Positions 1 through 6,577 of a DNA stretch of 11,006 nucleotides are shown in pieces. The stretch comes from DASWHR01 sp036398095 (lineage in GTDB: Bacteria > Actinomycetota > AC-67), in assembly GCA_036398095.1 (NCBI GenBank), contig DASWHR010000035.1, positions 1 to 11,006 of the forward strand, read 5' to 3'. A model generated the notes under the pieces. That model saw only the letters and a program-made list of their open reading frames with translations. It was not told the DNA's origin and did not search any database. Made by a program: the position numbers and the translations under genes. Numbering within the stretch: position 1 is the first letter of the stretch; every line of letters begins with the position of its first letter.

Positions 1-422
1 TTTCGATCACGGCCGCGCCGACGGACGCCCCTCCCCCCGCCGCCGAACCCGAACCCGAATCCATACCCGAGCCCGAACCCGAGCACGAGCCCGAACCCGA
101 GCACGCACCCGAGCACGCACCCGCACCCGAGCCCGCACCCGATCCCCTGCCGCCGCCGGCCGTGTCCGGGCCGTTCGAGGTCGGGGAACTCGTCACGGTG
201 CGCTCATACGCGGGCCATCGGGCCGACGAAGAACCGCGTGTCATCGTGGTCGGCGGGCGCGAGTACCCGGTCGAGTCCATCGACTGGCGCGCGCTCGAAG
301 AGCGAGCCGACGGATCCAGGCGCCGGATCTTCGTCGTCCGCGCCGGCGGTGTCCGGATTCGCCTGGTCTCCAGCGAAGAGTCGTCACGCTGGGAGGTCGA
401 GAGGGTGCTCACGGCGAAGTAA
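1..422 (+). CDS. C-terminal part of a protein with a Pro-Glu/Pro-Ala repeat linker (5' end outside window)
   Basis: The frame is open from base 3 to a TAA at 420-422 and gives about 139 residues. The first 14 are Ala/Pro/Thr-rich. Residues about 15-47 are a low-complexity run of Pro-Glu, Pro-Ala and His-Glu/His-Ala pairs. After a short Pro stretch, the last 85 or so residues form a compact domain rich in alternating hydrophobic and charged residues (VTVRSYAGHR, VIVVGGREYPV, IFVVRAGGVRIRLV), which suggests a small all-beta fold. A GTG at 162 could start an 86-residue protein, but the frame and the repeat run continuously through it, so I read it as internal. I do not recognise the domain. The repeat looks like an extended spacer between an upstream domain outside the window and this terminal domain. 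The next gene is on the same strand, 95 bases downstream, after a hairpin. Confidence 0.7.
   Translation, partial: SITAAPTDAPPPAAEPEPESIPEPEPEHEPEPEHAPEHAPAPEPAPDPLPPPAVSGPFEVGELVTVRSYAGHRADEEPRVIVVGGREYPVESIDWRALEERADGSRRRIFVVRAGGVRIRLVSSEESSRWEVERVLTAK
45..143 (+). repeat. Degenerate hexamer tandem repeat encoding a PE/PA linker
   Basis: About sixteen copies of a six-base unit of the form CCCGAA/CCCGAG/CCCGCA, interrupted by CAC codons and one TCCATA unit. The period is exactly two codons, so copy-number changes keep the reading frame and only change linker length. It encodes alternating Pro-Glu and Pro-Ala pairs, an extended, acidic, flexible spacer. Confidence 0.85.
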
Positions 423-428
423 CCATTT

Positions 429-455
429 CGGGCTTGCCGCTTATCCGGCAACCCG
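429..455 (+). terminator. Candidate hairpin after the first gene (no T-tract)
   Basis: Seven bases after the TAA at 422 lies an inverted repeat: CGGG-(C)-TTGCCG, loop CTTATC, CGGCAA-CCCG. That makes ten base pairs with one bulged C. It is GC-rich and correctly placed to end transcription of the upstream gene. No run of T follows, so it is not a classical intrinsic terminator; U-tract-less hairpins are common in high-GC Gram-positives. A chance hairpin is possible. Confidence 0.35.
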
Positions 456-517
456 AACGGGCCGAGATCGTTAAGGAAGGCAAGAACCGTCGTCGAGTCT
501 CTTCGTCCGAGGTGCCC

Positions 518-1405
518 ATGTCGTGGATCGATCGAGTGTCCCGCCGTCGTGAGCGGCGCGCCTCCGACCGCGCGCATGCACGATGGTCCGGCCCCAAGAC
601 CGCCTTCGTTCTGTCGGGCGGCGGCGTCCTGGGAGCCGTGCAGGTCGGCCAATTGCGCGCGCTGATCGAAGCCGGCATCACGCCCGATGTGGTCGTGGGC
701 GCGTCCGTCGGGTCGATCAACGGCGCGATGGTCGCGGCCGACTACTCGCCGGAAGGCCTCACCAAGCTCACCGAGATCTGGACGTCCTTGCGGGCCGAGG
801 ACATCTTCCCGGGGAGCCGCGTCGCGCGCGTGTGGAACATCGTCGCGCGCGGCGACCACATCCATCCCAATGACGGCATCCGGCGGCTCATCGACATGCT
901 GCCCGAACACACCTTCGAGAGCCTGTCGCTGCCACTGCACGTGTGTGCCGCGGGACTCGCGAACGGCGAAGAGCGCTGGTTCGACTCCGGACCGCTGGCC
1001 CGCGCGATCCTTGCCTCGACCGCGTTGCCGGGCGTGTATCCGCCGGTGTCGATCGACGGGAACCTGTACGTGGACGGCGGCGTCGTGAACAACATTCCGA
1101 TCAGCCGCGCGGCCGAGCTGGGTGCCAAGCGCATCTACGTGCTCACCTGCGGAACGCCGAACACGCGGCCGCGCGACGTCCGGCGCCCGATCGACGTGCT
1201 CATCCAATCGTTTGCGCATTCTCGTTCCGTCCGCTTCGCGCTGGACCGCGAACGGCTCGACAACGAAGCCGAGTTCGTGATGATGCCGACCTTCGATGTG
1301 GGCGCGATCCGCTACAACGATCCGTCGCACTCGGCCGAGCTGATCGACCGCGCCTACACGCTCGGCAGCGAGTTCCTCGCACAACCCGGCGAAGCCAACG
1401 CCTAG
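518..1405 (+). CDS. Patatin-like phospholipase / acyl hydrolase
   Basis: A 295-residue cytoplasmic-type member of the patatin family (RssA/YchK-like), serine hydrolases with a Ser-Asp dyad that release fatty acids from lipids. All hallmarks are visible: the oxyanion-hole glycine block SGGGVLGA at residues 33-40, the nucleophile elbow GASVG at 61-65 (Ser63), the conserved STALPGVYPPV segment at about 167-177, and the catalytic Asp in DGG at 186-188 followed by NNIP. There is no signal peptide; the N-terminus is strongly basic (SRRRERR). ATG 518 is chosen because GAGG lies five bases upstream and the family block starts soon after. A TTG at 434 would add 28 residues but falls inside the hairpin after the previous gene. 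It converges on the next gene across a 35-base gap. Substrate cannot be predicted. Confidence 0.93.
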   Translation: MSWIDRVSRRRERRASDRAHARWSGPKTAFVLSGGGVLGAVQVGQLRALIEAGITPDVVVGASVGSINGAMVAADYSPEGLTKLTEIWTSLRAEDIFPGSRVARVWNIVARGDHIHPNDGIRRLIDMLPEHTFESLSLPLHVCAAGLANGEERWFDSGPLARAILASTALPGVYPPVSIDGNLYVDGGVVNNIPISRAAELGAKRIYVLTCGTPNTRPRDVRRPIDVLIQSFAHSRSVRFALDRERLDNEAEFVMMPTFDVGAIRYNDPSHSAELIDRAYTLGSEFLAQPGEANA

Positions 1406-1440
1406 AGCCGGGAAGGGAATCGTGGGGTCGCCCGGGAGCG

Positions 1441-3111
1441 TTACCTCGCGACCATCTGTTCGGCCGGCACGATGACGGCGCAGTTCACCTCGTGCACTAC
1501 CTCGGCGGCGTCTTGGTTATGGTCGCCGATGGCAGGCTCGACGGTTCGGTCGATGGTTTGGGATGCGGTGCCTTGCAGCGGCGTGCCAGCGAGCGCGTCG
1601 AGCCCGTCTTCGCCGCATCTGTCTTCGCCGATCATGACGGTCGCCTCGGCGGTCTCGCCGCTCGGGTCGGCGATCGTGTACGCGAACGAGTCGGATCCCT
1701 TGAACGTGTGGTCCGGCGTGTAGGTGATGGTCGCGCCGTCGGTGGAGGCCGTTCCGTGCGCGGGCACGGCGACCGAGACGATCGTGATCGCATCGCCGTC
1801 CACGTCGCCGTCGTTGGCAAGCACGCCCATCACGACGGGCCGGTATTGCGGCGTCGTCGCCGCGTCGTCCGTGGCGAACGGCGGATCGTTGACCGCGGCA
1901 ATCGTGATCGTCACCACGGCGAGGCTCGACATGCCGCGCACGTCGGTGGCTCGGTAGGTGAACGAGTCCGTGCCGTTGAAGTCGAGCGAGGGGACGTACG
2001 TGAAACTGCCGTCGGCGCGTAGCTCCACGGTACCGCCGGCGGGTTCGGCCGCGATGGACGCGGTCAGCGCGTCGCCGTCGATGTCGGTGTCGTTGGCAAG
2101 CACGCCGGGCGCGGCCACATCGAGCGCAACGTCTTCGTCGGTTTCATAGGCGTCGTCTTGCACATCCGGCGGGTGCGTCGGGCATCGCCACGCCGGATTG
2201 CCGGCTCCGAACGTCGTCAGCCGCGTCTGCTGCGACCCGTCGGCCAGCATCGTCCAGATGTCGAACGCTCCCATCCGGTTGCTGATGAAGGCGATCATTG
2301 ATCCGTCGCACGAGACCGCCGGGCTCGCATCGGTCTCGGCATGATCGGTCAGCTGGACGGCGCTCGTGCCGTCGGCGTTCATCGTGAAGATTTGTCGGTT
2401 GCCCGTGCGGTGGCTGGCGAACGCGACCATCTGTCCGCCGGGGAACCAGTCCGGCTCGACGTCGTCCACGCTGTTCGAAGTGATCTGGACGATCGCGAGT
2501 GACACCGGATCGACCGTCGCGAGCTCCCAGTCGTTGCGGTCGGTGTGCCGCATCGTGACGATGCGCTGTTCGGGGCTCCAGTCACCCCAGCCCCCGCCCG
2601 AGCCGAGCCCGAATCCGTTCGTGATGCGCCGGACCGCGCCGGTATCGATCGAAACCGCGTACAGGTCGGTGTGGCGGCCCGACCACCATTCGTACGGCCG
2701 GTCGAACAGGACTTCGCGGCCGTCGGGCGACCATGCCGGACGCCGATCGACTCCCGTGTGGTCGGTGAAGGTGAGCTGCCGCACACCGGTTCCGTCGGCC
2801 TGCATCACAAAGATCTCGTAGTCGCCATCGCGGTTGCTGGTGAACGCGATCGTGGTGCCATCGGGGGACCATGCGGGCTCGAGATCGGACGCGGCATGGT
2901 CCGTCAATTGCTCGACGCCGCTGCCGTCGGCGTTCATCACGTAGATCTCCGCATCGCCGTCCATCGCGCTGTGGAACGCGAGCTGCGGGCCGTGCGCTGC
3001 CGGAGCCGGCCGGGCGACGAGCGTCGACGCCGCAATCATCACCAGCGCGCCGAGTCGCCACGCCGGCGTTGTCGTGTGTGTGCCCTGCTTCGGCTCCGGA
3101 CGGTCTTGCAT
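1441..3111 (-). CDS. Secreted TolB/PD40-type beta-propeller protein with two cadherin/Ig-like repeats
   Basis: A 556-residue exported protein. Residues 17-39 form a hydrophobic signal segment ending in a plausible PAPAA cleavage site. Residues about 43-310 hold PD40/TolB-type propeller blades, each with an AWSPDG-like strand followed by YVMNADGSG-like and QLT-like strands; clear copies lie near 57-70, 100-113, 150-164, 241-254 and 285-298. Then come two tandem cadherin-like/VCBS-type domains, about 316-407 and 411-494, each with DDA near the start, VLANDxDxDGD, and FxGxDSFxY; the Asp clusters suggest calcium binding. A 60-residue tail has no sorting signal, so the protein is probably released or loosely surface-attached. 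Unlike TolB proper there is no N-terminal TolB domain and no Tol-Pal genes nearby, so a cell-envelope Tol role is unlikely; binding or adhesion is an inference. ATG 3111 is chosen over GTG 3120 because of its Shine-Dalgarno placement. Confidence 0.9.
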   Translation of the reverse strand: MQDRPEPKQGTHTTTPAWRLGALVMIAASTLVARPAPAAHGPQLAFHSAMDGDAEIYVMNADGSGVEQLTDHAASDLEPAWSPDGTTIAFTSNRDGDYEIFVMQADGTGVRQLTFTDHTGVDRRPAWSPDGREVLFDRPYEWWSGRHTDLYAVSIDTGAVRRITNGFGLGSGGGWGDWSPEQRIVTMRHTDRNDWELATVDPVSLAIVQITSNSVDDVEPDWFPGGQMVAFASHRTGNRQIFTMNADGTSAVQLTDHAETDASPAVSCDGSMIAFISNRMGAFDIWTMLADGSQQTRLTTFGAGNPAWRCPTHPPDVQDDAYETDEDVALDVAAPGVLANDTDIDGDALTASIAAEPAGGTVELRADGSFTYVPSLDFNGTDSFTYRATDVRGMSSLAVVTITIAAVNDPPFATDDAATTPQYRPVVMGVLANDGDVDGDAITIVSVAVPAHGTASTDGATITYTPDHTFKGSDSFAYTIADPSGETAEATVMIGEDRCGEDGLDALAGTPLQGTASQTIDRTVEPAIGDHNQDAAEVVHEVNCAVIVPAEQMVAR

Positions 3112-3119
3112 CAGGCGCA

Positions 3120-3125
3120 CCTCCC
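3120..3125 (-). promoter_or_regulatory. Shine-Dalgarno GGGAGG that fixes the propeller gene start at 3111
   Basis: On the minus strand GGGAGG occupies 3125-3120 and is followed by eight bases and then ATG at 3111, ideal spacing. The alternative in-frame GTG at 3120 overlaps this motif and would have no ribosome site of its own, so it is rejected. Confidence 0.75.
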
Positions 3126-3215
3126 AGACGGTGACGGTCGCTCAAGGGGTTCGACGCTCAGACGGACGTTTCCTCTCACCGGCATGCGCATTCACTAGGC
3201 CACGGCGACGGCGCG

Positions 3216-3221
3216 TAAGCT
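3216..3221 (+). promoter_or_regulatory. Candidate -10 hexamer TAAGCT upstream of the ATP-grasp gene
   Basis: TAAGCT fits TANNNT and lies nine bases before ATG 3231. No Shine-Dalgarno is visible before this ATG, so a leaderless or very short-leader transcript is plausible. No convincing -35 is seen. It sits in the 119-base divergent region shared with the propeller gene. Weaker than the other -10 candidates in this window. Confidence 0.35.
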
Positions 3222-3230
3222 TGCCCCGTC

Positions 3231-4727
3231 ATGAGCGATCCGGCGACGGTGGCGCGGTTCCGCGAACTGCAGCGAAAGTTCTCGGACTTGTGGCCGACGC
3301 TGACGATGCGCGCCCAGCCGCTTCCGCGCACGGTCGTGATCGTCCACTCGATCAACATCGAGCTGCCGCCGCACCTGCTTCCGGTCGTGTCGGCCTACGA
3401 GGAGCGCTACCTGGCGCTGGTGCTGTTGCTGCTCCGGCAACCGACGGGCCGCGTCATTCACGTGACCTCGCAGCCGCTTCTGCCGCAGCTCGCGCAGTAC
3501 TACTTCGGGCTGATGCCGAAGCTGATCCGGCCGAGCTCGTGGGATCGGTTCGTTCCGGTGAGCGTGAGCGACGGCGGCCCGGGTCCGTTGACGCGCAAGC
3601 TGCTCGACCGCCCGCTGACGATCGAGCGCATCCGCGGCCTCATCCCCGACTCCGATTGGGCCTACATCGTGCCGTTCTCGGTCGGCCCGGCCGAGCGCGA
3701 GCTGGCGGTGCGGCTCGGCGTTCCGATCTACGGCACCGATCCGGATCTTGCGTGGATGGGAACCAAGAGCGGTTCGCGTCGCCTGTTCGCAGACGCCGGC
3801 GTGCCGCATCCCGCCGGCATCGAGGACGTGAGCACGATCGACGATGTCGTCGACGCGATCGCCCGCATTCGCGAGGAGCGTCCGGATGCGGCCGCGGTGA
3901 TGGTCAAGGTCAACGAGGCTGCCGGAGGCATCGGAAACGGAGTCGTTGATCTGCGCGGCGCCGGCGACCGCGCGGCGGTCGAGAAGCGCGTGCAGGCGGT
4001 GGCGCTCGACGATCCCGACGGCAGCCGCGAGGCGTTCTTCGATCAACTGGGACGGATGGGCGGGATCGTCGAGGAGCGCCTCGACGGTCGGGAAGTGGCC
4101 AGCCCGAGCGTGCAGATCCGCATCTCACCCGACGGCGTCGCGGAGGTGCTCAGCACGCACGATCAGATCCTCGGCGGCCGGACCGGTCAGATGTTCCTCG
4201 GCGCACGCCTCCCGGCCGATCCCGGCTACGCGAGCGAGATCGCACGTCACGCGATGACGATCGCGGAGCGGCTCTCGCGGGAAGGCGCGCTCGGACGGTT
4301 CGGCATCGACTTTCTATGCACGCGCGATCGCGGCAAAGCGTGGGCGGTCAATGCGATCGAGATCAACCTGAGGAACGGAGGAACCACGCATCCGTTCCTC
4401 ACACTGTCGGCCTTGTGCGACGGCACCTATGACGCAGAGACGGCAACGTTCGTCGGGTCGGACGGCGCGCCGAAATTCTATGTCGCGACCGATCATCTCG
4501 AGTCGGAGAACTACAAGCGCCTCACCCCCGACGACGTGCTCGACGCGATCGAAGAGCGCGAGCTCGGCTGGAACACCGAGACCTGCACCGGGTACGCGTT
4601 CCATCTGATCTCTGCCGTCGCCGTCGCCGGCCGCCTCGGCCTGACCGCCATCGCCAACTCTGCCACCGAAGCGCAACGGATGCACGACCACGCCAAAGAG
4701 GTGTTTGACGAGGTGTCCGGGGCCTGA
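3231..4727 (+). CDS. ATP-grasp carboxylate-amine ligase, PGM1-related peptide ligase type
   Basis: A 498-residue cytosolic protein. ATP-grasp enzymes activate a carboxylate as acyl phosphate and couple it to an amine. Residues 1-170 form a pre-ATP-grasp domain. The ATP-grasp core follows: GTKSGSRRLF at 177-186, with the first ATP-contacting Lys179; MVKVNEAAGGIGNG at 224-237, with Lys226 and the flexible glycine loop; hinge IVEERL at 279-284; substrate-side STHDQILGGRTGQ at 308-320; GRFGIDFL at 355-362; and the metal-binding AIEINLRNGGTTHPF at 375-389 (Glu377, Asn379). The EINLRNGGTTHP signature and the overall length match, from memory, the family annotated as PGM1-related after the peptide ligase of pheganomycin biosynthesis. 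No biosynthetic genes, carrier proteins or precursor peptide are adjacent, so its acceptor is unknown. The next gene begins 18 bases downstream and could be cotranscribed. Confidence 0.88.
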   Translation: MSDPATVARFRELQRKFSDLWPTLTMRAQPLPRTVVIVHSINIELPPHLLPVVSAYEERYLALVLLLLRQPTGRVIHVTSQPLLPQLAQYYFGLMPKLIRPSSWDRFVPVSVSDGGPGPLTRKLLDRPLTIERIRGLIPDSDWAYIVPFSVGPAERELAVRLGVPIYGTDPDLAWMGTKSGSRRLFADAGVPHPAGIEDVSTIDDVVDAIARIREERPDAAAVMVKVNEAAGGIGNGVVDLRGAGDRAAVEKRVQAVALDDPDGSREAFFDQLGRMGGIVEERLDGREVASPSVQIRISPDGVAEVLSTHDQILGGRTGQMFLGARLPADPGYASEIARHAMTIAERLSREGALGRFGIDFLCTRDRGKAWAVNAIEINLRNGGTTHPFLTLSALCDGTYDAETATFVGSDGAPKFYVATDHLESENYKRLTPDDVLDAIEERELGWNTETCTGYAFHLISAVAVAGRLGLTAIANSATEAQRMHDHAKEVFDEVSGA

Positions 4728-4732
4728 CACCG

Positions 4733-4738
4733 TAGAAT
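4733..4738 (+). promoter_or_regulatory. -10 hexamer TAGAAT with leaderless spacing before the ERCC4 gene
   Basis: TAGAAT (one mismatch to TATAAT) is followed by seven bases and ATG 4746, so transcription would start at or next to the start codon. It lies in the 18-base gap after the ATP-grasp stop. A TTGACG at 4705-4710 is the nearest -35-like element, but its 22-base spacer is too long for a normal sigma70 promoter. No Shine-Dalgarno is present. Confidence 0.5.
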
Positions 4739-4745
4739 CAACGCG

Positions 4746-5612
4746 ATGGCGGCGACCTTGGTGATCGCGCGGAACCCGGATCCGGATTCGTCGCTGCCCT
4801 ACGTCATGCGCGTCCCGATCGGCGGCGGCCTTGCGCTCCTGATCCGCGACACATGGCCGCGCACGTCGGCGGTCTATTGCCATCCCATCGACGAGTGGCC
4901 GGCCGGCGCGGAGATCGTCGAAGAGATTCCGGTGCGCTCGTGCACCCGCCGCGGCCCGGCGATCGACTTGCTGCTCGACCGCGGCAAAGAGAAGCGTTCC
5001 CAGATCGTGTTCACCCGTCTCAAGACCGGGCGCGAGGTGATCTTCTGGCAGACGCCGAAGACGATTCGCACCGCGAAGCCCGGCGCGCGCATACCCGCTC
5101 GGCGCGCATCGGGACTGATCGATCTGCAGATTCTGCAAGACACGCGCGAGCGATACGGCTACCGGTTCGCCAAACAGAAGGCGACGGTGACGCGTCGCGC
5201 GCTTCCCGCCGGTGACTATGCCGTCGCGGTCGAAGGACGAACCATCGCCGCCGTCGAGCGGAAATCGCTAAACGATCTGGTCAAAGGATTGATCGACGGC
5301 AAGCTCATCTATGTCATGGCCGATCTCGCGCTCCTTCCGCGCGCCGCGGTCGTCGTCGAGGAACGCTACTCGTCGATCTTCAAGGTGGACCGCGTCAAAC
5401 CCGGCTTCGTCGCCGAGTCTTTGGCCGCCGCTCAGGTGCGCGAGCCGCGGGTGCCGATCGTGTTCTGCGAGACCCGCCCCCTCGCCGAAGAGTGGACCTA
5501 CCGCTTCCTGGGAGCCGCCCTCGCACTCGAAACCCACCCCGCCAACACCCGCGCCGCCGAGGCCGCCGGAACCTACACCGCGAGCGAGGATGTCCCGCCC
5601 GAGGAACGCTAA
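4746..5612 (+). CDS. ERCC4 (XPF/Mus81-type) nuclease domain protein
   Basis: A 288-residue protein. Its C-terminal half carries the ERCC4 nuclease fold used by XPF, Mus81 and archaeal Hef to cut branched or bubble DNA. The metal-binding signature is complete: DTRE at 132-135, LPAGDY at 153-158 (GDY), and AVERKSLNDL at 169-178 (ERK-x3-D). A VVVEERY strand (202-208) and a helical end to about residue 260 follow. Residues 1-120 are a separate domain I do not recognise, with no helicase motifs and few hydrophobic runs. No helix-hairpin-helix pair is obvious after the nuclease, so DNA targeting may depend on the N-terminal domain or a partner. The last 25 residues are Ala/Glu-rich and probably disordered. 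Start codon choice is supported by the -10 hexamer seven bases upstream. The stop TAA shares its last base with the ATG of the following small ORF. Confidence 0.88.
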   Translation: MAATLVIARNPDPDSSLPYVMRVPIGGGLALLIRDTWPRTSAVYCHPIDEWPAGAEIVEEIPVRSCTRRGPAIDLLLDRGKEKRSQIVFTRLKTGREVIFWQTPKTIRTAKPGARIPARRASGLIDLQILQDTRERYGYRFAKQKATVTRRALPAGDYAVAVEGRTIAAVERKSLNDLVKGLIDGKLIYVMADLALLPRAAVVVEERYSSIFKVDRVKPGFVAESLAAAQVREPRVPIVFCETRPLAEEWTYRFLGAALALETHPANTRAAEAAGTYTASEDVPPEER

Positions 5613-5770
5613 TGCCCGACGACAATGATCGGTTCCCGGGCCAGCCCGGCGTCGATCTTGAAGCGGCATCGATTCAAAGGTCGCTGGCCGCCCCCCGCTC
5701 GGCTCACGCAGGCTTTCCACCATTCGGCGACGAGCTTCCCCAATCGACGCGGGCGGCAGGATCCTCCTGA
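5612..5770 (+). CDS. Small 52-residue hypothetical ORF, translationally coupled
   Basis: ATG 5612 overlaps the TAA of the ERCC4 gene in a TAATG arrangement, typical of coupled translation. The product (MPDDNDRFPGQPGVD... to ...RAAGSS) is Pro/Asp/Ala-rich, without membrane segment or recognisable motif, and is probably disordered. It ends immediately before the lower-GC cassette that starts with the AACCCTACC repeat, so it may be the stump of a longer gene cut off by that cassette. It may also be non-coding; support is positional only. Confidence 0.35.
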   Translation: MPDDNDRFPGQPGVDLEAASIQRSLAAPRSAHAGFPPFGDELPQSTRAAGSS

Positions 5771-5807
5771 ACCCTACCTCAAGCGGAATCGTTTACACAA
5801 CCCTACC
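5770..5807. repeat. Direct repeat AACCCTACC around the -35 of the AbiE-like promoter
   Basis: The nine-base word AACCCTACC occurs at 5770-5778 and again at 5799-5807, 29 bases apart, close to three helical turns. The second copy runs into the left arm of the palindrome over the -10. It could be a second regulator-binding motif; two nine-base copies this close are suggestive but not conclusive. Confidence 0.4.
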
Positions 5808-5821
5808 GATTACGGTATAGT
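5792..5821 (+). promoter_or_regulatory. Sigma70-type promoter of the AbiE-like operon
   Basis: TTTACA (-35, 5792-5797) and TATAGT (-10, 5816-5821), each one mismatch from consensus, are separated by 18 bases. Six bases (TTCTTC) then lead to GTG 5828, so the mRNA should start at or within a base or two of the start codon. It is the best-formed promoter in the window and has no competing Shine-Dalgarno. Confidence 0.75.
5804..5817. promoter_or_regulatory. Palindromic operator TACCG-ATTA-CGGTA over the -10
   Basis: A perfect 5-bp inverted repeat with a 4-base AT spacer, TACCGATTACGGTA, sits in the promoter spacer and overlaps the first two bases of the -10. A dimeric HTH protein bound here would block RNA polymerase. 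The gene immediately downstream encodes an HTH protein, and AbiEi antitoxins are known to repress their own operon through inverted repeats, so autoregulation is the natural reading. The assignment is an inference. Confidence 0.5.
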
Positions 5822-5827
5822 TTCTTC

Positions 5828-6577
5828 GTGAGATGGATCAGCGTCGCCGAGGCGGCCGAAAGGCTCGGCGTCGGCGTGCGGCGCGTTCGCCAGCTCGTTG
5901 ACCAGGGGGACTTGCCGGCCTCTCGCATCGGAAGGTCCTGGGCCATCGACTCGGCTGCGGTTGACCGACGGCTGGAGCGCGGATCGCCCCCTGGACGCCC
6001 CTACTCCGCTCGTAGTTCCTGGCGCATGGCCGAGCTAGCGGACGCGATCGTCCGGGACCAAGAGGGGAACCTGTGTCTCCTCGAACTGAAGCAGGTCCCG
6101 CGAGGCCAACAAGCTGAACAGCGCTGGCGCTCGATCAGATCTCTCCGGAGTCTGCTCGCGCACAGCGACCCCGATGTCGTGGCAGCGATGCTGCGTTCGC
6201 GGTCTGGTCGAGTGAAGCCTCGATATGTTCATCCTTCGCTTCTCCGCAAGCTCTCGGAAGATCACAGGCTCATGATCTCCGGAGCGCGCGCGGCCGAAAA
6301 CTTTGGAGACCTGGCTGCGGATGAGCAGCTGGAGGCGTACGTCAAGTCAGGTGATCTACCAGTGGTCCATGATGAGTACGGACTCCAGAAGCCGGCCGAC
6401 CCAGCGAAGGCAAATGTGATCCTGCGCGTCATCAAAGACGATCTCGCGTGGAACGCACGGGCGGCTCCTCTTCTGATGGTAGCGGCGGATCTCAGGGAGC
6501 GAGACAACGCACGTGCTCGTGAGGCTTCAGATGAACTATTTCGACGACTCCATAGCGCACTGGAGTTCGTGGAGTGA
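5828..6577 (+). CDS. HTH-domain AbiEi-like antitoxin / autorepressor
   Basis: A 249-residue protein starting at GTG 5828 directly below the promoter. Residues 1-50 are an excisionase/MerR-type helix-turn-helix: WISVAEAAERLGVGVRRVRQ, then a wing with LPASRIGRSWAI and AAVDRRLE. A GRPYSARSSWRMAELAD segment (56-72) follows; a similar GRP-S-RSAW motif occurs, from memory, in actinobacterial HTH proteins encoded before AbiEii-type genes. Residues about 97-205 look like an AbiEi-type C-terminal body, with a RWRSIRSLRSLLA helix, YVHPSLL, LMISGARAA and a late VILRVI strand. It should bind its promoter and neutralise the downstream nucleotidyltransferase. The stop overlaps the next start (GTGA), so the two are coupled. 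Base composition is less GC-rich than the flanks, suggesting horizontal acquisition. The family call rests on the HTH, order and pattern memory, not on a search. Confidence 0.75.
   Translation: MRWISVAEAAERLGVGVRRVRQLVDQGDLPASRIGRSWAIDSAAVDRRLERGSPPGRPYSARSSWRMAELADAIVRDQEGNLCLLELKQVPRGQQAEQRWRSIRSLRSLLAHSDPDVVAAMLRSRSGRVKPRYVHPSLLRKLSEDHRLMISGARAAENFGDLAADEQLEAYVKSGDLPVVHDEYGLQKPADPAKANVILRVIKDDLAWNARAAPLLMVAADLRERDNARAREASDELFRRLHSALEFVE

Noticed and set aside
45..143. CRISPR-like or intergenic satellite repeat
   Set aside because: Six-base period with no spacers and a continuous reading frame; it is a coding linker.
434..517. TTG 434 start for the patatin gene
   Set aside because: Falls in a hairpin stem, lacks a ribosome site, and the extra 28 residues have no family counterpart; ATG 518 has GAGG at good spacing.
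943..2022. Long plus-strand frame of 359 codons
   Set aside because: Arg/Val-rich shadow crossing the end of the patatin gene and running antisense to the propeller gene; no domain pattern.
2545..3198. Plus-strand frame of 217 codons
   Set aside because: Antisense shadow of the propeller gene, with typical GC-frame composition.
4705..4738. TTGACG/TAGAAT as a complete sigma70 promoter
   Set aside because: The spacer would be 22 bases; only the -10 part is kept as a candidate.
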